A stretch of 64,000 nt of DNA from Acidobacteriota bacterium (GTDB lineage: Bacteria; Acidobacteriota; Holophagae; Holophagales; Holophagaceae). The notes below the pieces were generated by a model. It did no database searches. It had not been told where the DNA came from and was given only the letters and a program-made list of their open reading frames with translations. The DNA lies in assembly GCA_016192145.1 (NCBI GenBank), contig JACPUT010000009.1, positions 186,001-250,000 on the forward strand. The letters run 5' to 3'. Position 1 is the stretch's first letter; every line of letters starts with the position of its first letter. Position numbers and translations under genes: made by a program. Positions 62,018 through 64,000 of the stretch are shown here, in pieces.

Positions 62018-62485
62018 ATGTCCCTGTACGAACTCTCCGCCAACCGCCTCGATGGCAAGGCCCAGGCCCTTTCCGCCTATCAGGGCAAGGTCGTGCTCGT
62101 GGTCAACGTGGCCAGCGAGTGCGGCTTCACGCCCCAGTACGCGGGGCTGGAGAAGCTGTATGAGGCCAACAAGGCCAAGGGTTTCGAGATCCTGGGCTTC
62201 CCCTGCAACCAGTTCGGCGGCCAGGAACCCGGCTCCGCGGCAGCGATCCAGACCTTCTGCCAAAGGAACTTTGGCGTGACCTTCCCCCTCTTTGAAAAGG
62301 TGGAGGTGAAGGGGGCGGGCAAGAGCCCGGTCTACACCTTCCTCACGGCCCAGCATGGCGAGCCCAAGTGGAACTTCCACAAGTACCTCGTGGGCAAGGA
62401 TGGCAAGGTGATCGCCGCGTATCCGAGCAATGTGGAGCCTGAGGGCCCCGAGCTGAAGGCCGCCCTCGAGGCCGCCCTCAGGTAG
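62018..62485 (+). CDS. Glutathione peroxidase-family thiol peroxidase
   Basis: The 155-residue protein reduces hydroperoxides. It has VVLVVNVASECGFTPQYAGLE with peroxidatic Cys (about 35, Cys in place of selenocysteine), FPCNQFGGQEPG (resolving-type Cys nearby) and WNFHKYLVGKDGKV with the catalytic Trp/Asn. GGAGG 6 nt before the ATG at 62018 gives the standard family length. A longer form from an ATG at 61940 would add a hydrophobic, signal-like N-terminus (MLPAACLALMLPAALTSG) but has no ribosome site, so export remains an open possibility. Confidence 0.9.
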   Translation: MSLYELSANRLDGKAQALSAYQGKVVLVVNVASECGFTPQYAGLEKLYEANKAKGFEILGFPCNQFGGQEPGSAAAIQTFCQRNFGVTFPLFEKVEVKGAGKSPVYTFLTAQHGEPKWNFHKYLVGKDGKVIAAYPSNVEPEGPELKAALEAALR

Positions 62486-62488
62486 GCA

Positions 62489-63277
62489 TCACTCCCCTTC
62501 CCGGACGGCCCGGAGGGTGCCCATGGCCACGTGGACGATCCCCTGGTCGTCCTTCAGGAGCCGCGTGAAGATGTGGGCCCGTCGCGGGGCCAACCCCTCC
62601 GGCCGGATGGTGAGCTCCACCTCCAGAGAACTGGTCTCCGCCGTGAGGGCGTTGATCCGGGCCAGGTCCGCGGGGTCCACTCGATCGAGGAAATCCCGGA
62701 GGCGCAGGCCCTTGGCCCCCACGGGGAAGCCGAAGAGCTGGTCCACCTTGTCGGTGCGCAGGAAGGCGTGACCGCCCCGCTCCCACCGCCAGACCCCCAT
62801 CTGCGAGGCGCGGAGGGCCATCCGCAGGTTCTCCTCGGTGGCCCGCAGGGCCCGTTCCGCCTCGATCTGCTCCGTGTAATCCAGCACCACCCCATCGAGC
62901 CACCGGAGGGTGCCCTGGTCGTTGAAGTCGCCGCGCCCATCCTCCCGCACCCAGCGATAGGAGCCATCGCTGCGCTGGAGGCGGTAGGACAGGCGGAAGG
63001 GGAGCCGGGCCGCAAGGCTCCCCTGGATCGTGCCCCAAACGCGCTCTCGGTCCTCGGGGTGGATGAGGGATCCGAAGGAGACCCTGCCATCGAGGAAGGC
63101 CTCGGGCGGATGGCCCGTCAGCGCCTCCACGTAGGGACTGATGAACATCATGGACCAGGTCTCATCGTTGCGGCACCGGTAGACGACCCCGGGGAGGTTC
63201 TCCAGGAGCACGCGGAAGGCACCCGCTTCGAAGCCCTCGGGGAGGTCCGGCGGCAAAGGCCCGGCTGGAGGCACCAT
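62489..63277 (-). CDS. Output-less PAS-domain protein
   Basis: The 262-residue protein has a full PAS/PAC at about 22-142 ([80 protein letters not shown]) and a second PAS-like segment at about 145-255 ([19 protein letters not shown]). It has the same two-domain order and linker type ([21 protein letters not shown]) as the gene at 7532-8335 (QESEERLRLALRAARMGIWEW). No kinase or GGDEF follows. The stop lies 3 bp from the convergent peroxidase stop. Confidence 0.85.
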   Translation of the reverse strand: MVPPAGPLPPDLPEGFEAGAFRVLLENLPGVVYRCRNDETWSMMFISPYVEALTGHPPEAFLDGRVSFGSLIHPEDRERVWGTIQGSLAARLPFRLSYRLQRSDGSYRWVREDGRGDFNDQGTLRWLDGVVLDYTEQIEAERALRATEENLRMALRASQMGVWRWERGGHAFLRTDKVDQLFGFPVGAKGLRLRDFLDRVDPADLARINALTAETSSLEVELTIRPEGLAPRRAHIFTRLLKDDQGIVHVAMGTLRAVREGE

Positions 63278-63307
63278 GGCCTATGCTACGGCAGGGGTTT
63301 TCCGAAC

Positions 63308-63943
63308 ATGAGTGATGCCACGCTGCGCTATCGCGCCCAGCACCAGAAGCGCCTTTCCTGGATGCCGTGGCTGTACTTCAACCTGAAGGATCGGCACCGC
63401 CCCTGGGCCGAGGCGTGGCAGGCGGAAGTGCAGGAGCACCTCAGGGATCAGGAGACGGTGCAGATCGGCACGGACGGCTTCATCGCCCCCGAGGCGGCCA
63501 TCTTCGGCGAGCCCGGGCGCCCGGTCCTGATCGGCAATCGCTGCGCCATCGCGGCCCAGGCCTTTCTGCACGGGCCCATCACCCTGGGGGACGAGGTGAG
63601 CGTGAACGCCCGGGCCGCCTTGGATGGCGGAGCCAAGGGCATTACCATCGGTCGCGGCACCCGCATCGCCGCCGGGGCGGCCATCTACGCCTTCGACCAT
63701 GGCATGGCCCCGGAGCACCCGATCCGAAAGCAGCCCGTCACCTCCCTGGGCATCCGCATCGGCGAGGATGTCTGGATCGGCGCCAACGCAGGCATCACGG
63801 ACGGCGTCACCATCGGCGATCACGCGGTGGTGGCCATGGGTGCGGTGGTCACCCGCGACGTGCCCCCTTGGGCCATCGTGGGCGGCGTGCCAGCCAGGGT
63901 CCTCGGAGATCGACGGAGGACGGCGCCCGTCACGGGAGCGTAA
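63308..63943 (+). CDS. Hexapeptide-repeat acyltransferase
   Basis: The 211-residue protein of the left-handed parallel beta-helix transferase group has hexapeptide repeats from about residue 75 ([31 protein letters not shown]) to 190 ([33 protein letters not shown]), with the final [13 protein letters not shown]. The typical His in the acyl-acceptor site is YAFDHGMAP (about 136). It would O-acetylate a sugar or other acceptor. The N-terminal 70 residues are helical. No ribosome site is clear before the ATG at 63308. Confidence 0.88.
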   Translation: MSDATLRYRAQHQKRLSWMPWLYFNLKDRHRPWAEAWQAEVQEHLRDQETVQIGTDGFIAPEAAIFGEPGRPVLIGNRCAIAAQAFLHGPITLGDEVSVNARAALDGGAKGITIGRGTRIAAGAAIYAFDHGMAPEHPIRKQPVTSLGIRIGEDVWIGANAGITDGVTIGDHAVVAMGAVVTRDVPPWAIVGGVPARVLGDRRRTAPVTGA

Positions 63944-63953
63944 ACTCTCGCTA

Positions 63954-64000
63954 TGACCACCGCGGCCCCCGGCTTCTGTCCCAGCACCCTCGGCTTCTCC
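63954..64000 (+). CDS. Start of a further gene (partial)
   Basis: ATG at 63954 opens a frame MTTAAPGFCPSTLGFS that runs off the window. GGGAG lies 16-20 nt upstream, too far to be convincing. No function can be inferred from 15 codons. Confidence 0.35.

Overview
The window is a dense, GC-rich, Gram-negative chromosome segment with short gaps, tight co-directional operons and outer-membrane machinery. It carries three TonB-dependent receptors (one Oar-like with an N-terminal carboxypeptidase-regulatory-like domain), a LolA-like protein, many TPR proteins and the canonical mreBCD-mrdA-rodA elongation operon. This combination, with the GC bias, suggests an Acidobacteriota of the Holophagae type (Geothrix/Holophaga-like). 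That placement is an inference; no 16S rRNA gene is present.

Layout. 1-6.6 kb: a low-GC partial gene, a small basic protein, glyA, purB, an aspartate-semialdehyde-dehydrogenase-like protein without its catalytic cysteine, and a NapG-like ferredoxin with an overlapping partner. 6.6-14 kb: a DUF155 protein, a PAS protein, a TonB-type transducer, lipA and two tandem paralogous TonB receptors. 14-17.1 kb: an unrecognised gene, then an HvfABC/bufferin-type RiPP operon (cysteine-rich precursor, DUF692/MNIO maturase, DUF2063 partner). 17.3-31 kb: a KimA-like permease; a five-gene envelope operon (zinc ribbon/RDD, TPR, FHA, LolA-like, beta-barrel); MBL hydrolase, GNAT, CPBP protease; three TPR paralogues, the third visibly AT-richer; and an acyl-CoA carboxylase beta subunit.

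31.5-40.8 kb: a translationally coupled operon of aryl-polyene/type II fatty-acid-synthase type: two full ketosynthases and one chain-length-factor-like protein, ketoreductase, two hot-dog dehydratases, two acyl carrier proteins, two acyltransferases, a GT2 glycosyltransferase and a thioesterase. Starter-activating and export genes usual in aryl polyene loci are not in the window. 40.9-53.7 kb: a secreted HIT protein, transaldolase, thyX, an aminotransferase, a DUF5916 outer-membrane protein, a DUF192 protein, the mre-mrd-rod operon, a glutaredoxin and a lipoprotein. 53.7-64 kb: tRNA-Phe inside an unusual palindrome, a membrane-anchored TPR-like protein, a pyrimidine-nucleoside phosphorylase, the Oar-like receptor, a LytS/LytR-type two-component pair, a short TonB-like protein, glutathione peroxidase, a second output-less PAS protein and a hexapeptide-repeat acyltransferase.

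Two themes stand out. One is the RiPP operon, whose precursor has two cysteine clusters joined by a Lys/Glu spacer and is flanked by two related dyads. The other is a set of six intergenic inverted repeats whose arms are built from tandem 7-mers or 9-mers. Each has its own word, and two of them share the same inner core, so they look like one family of elements. No CRISPR array, insertion sequence or rRNA gene is seen.
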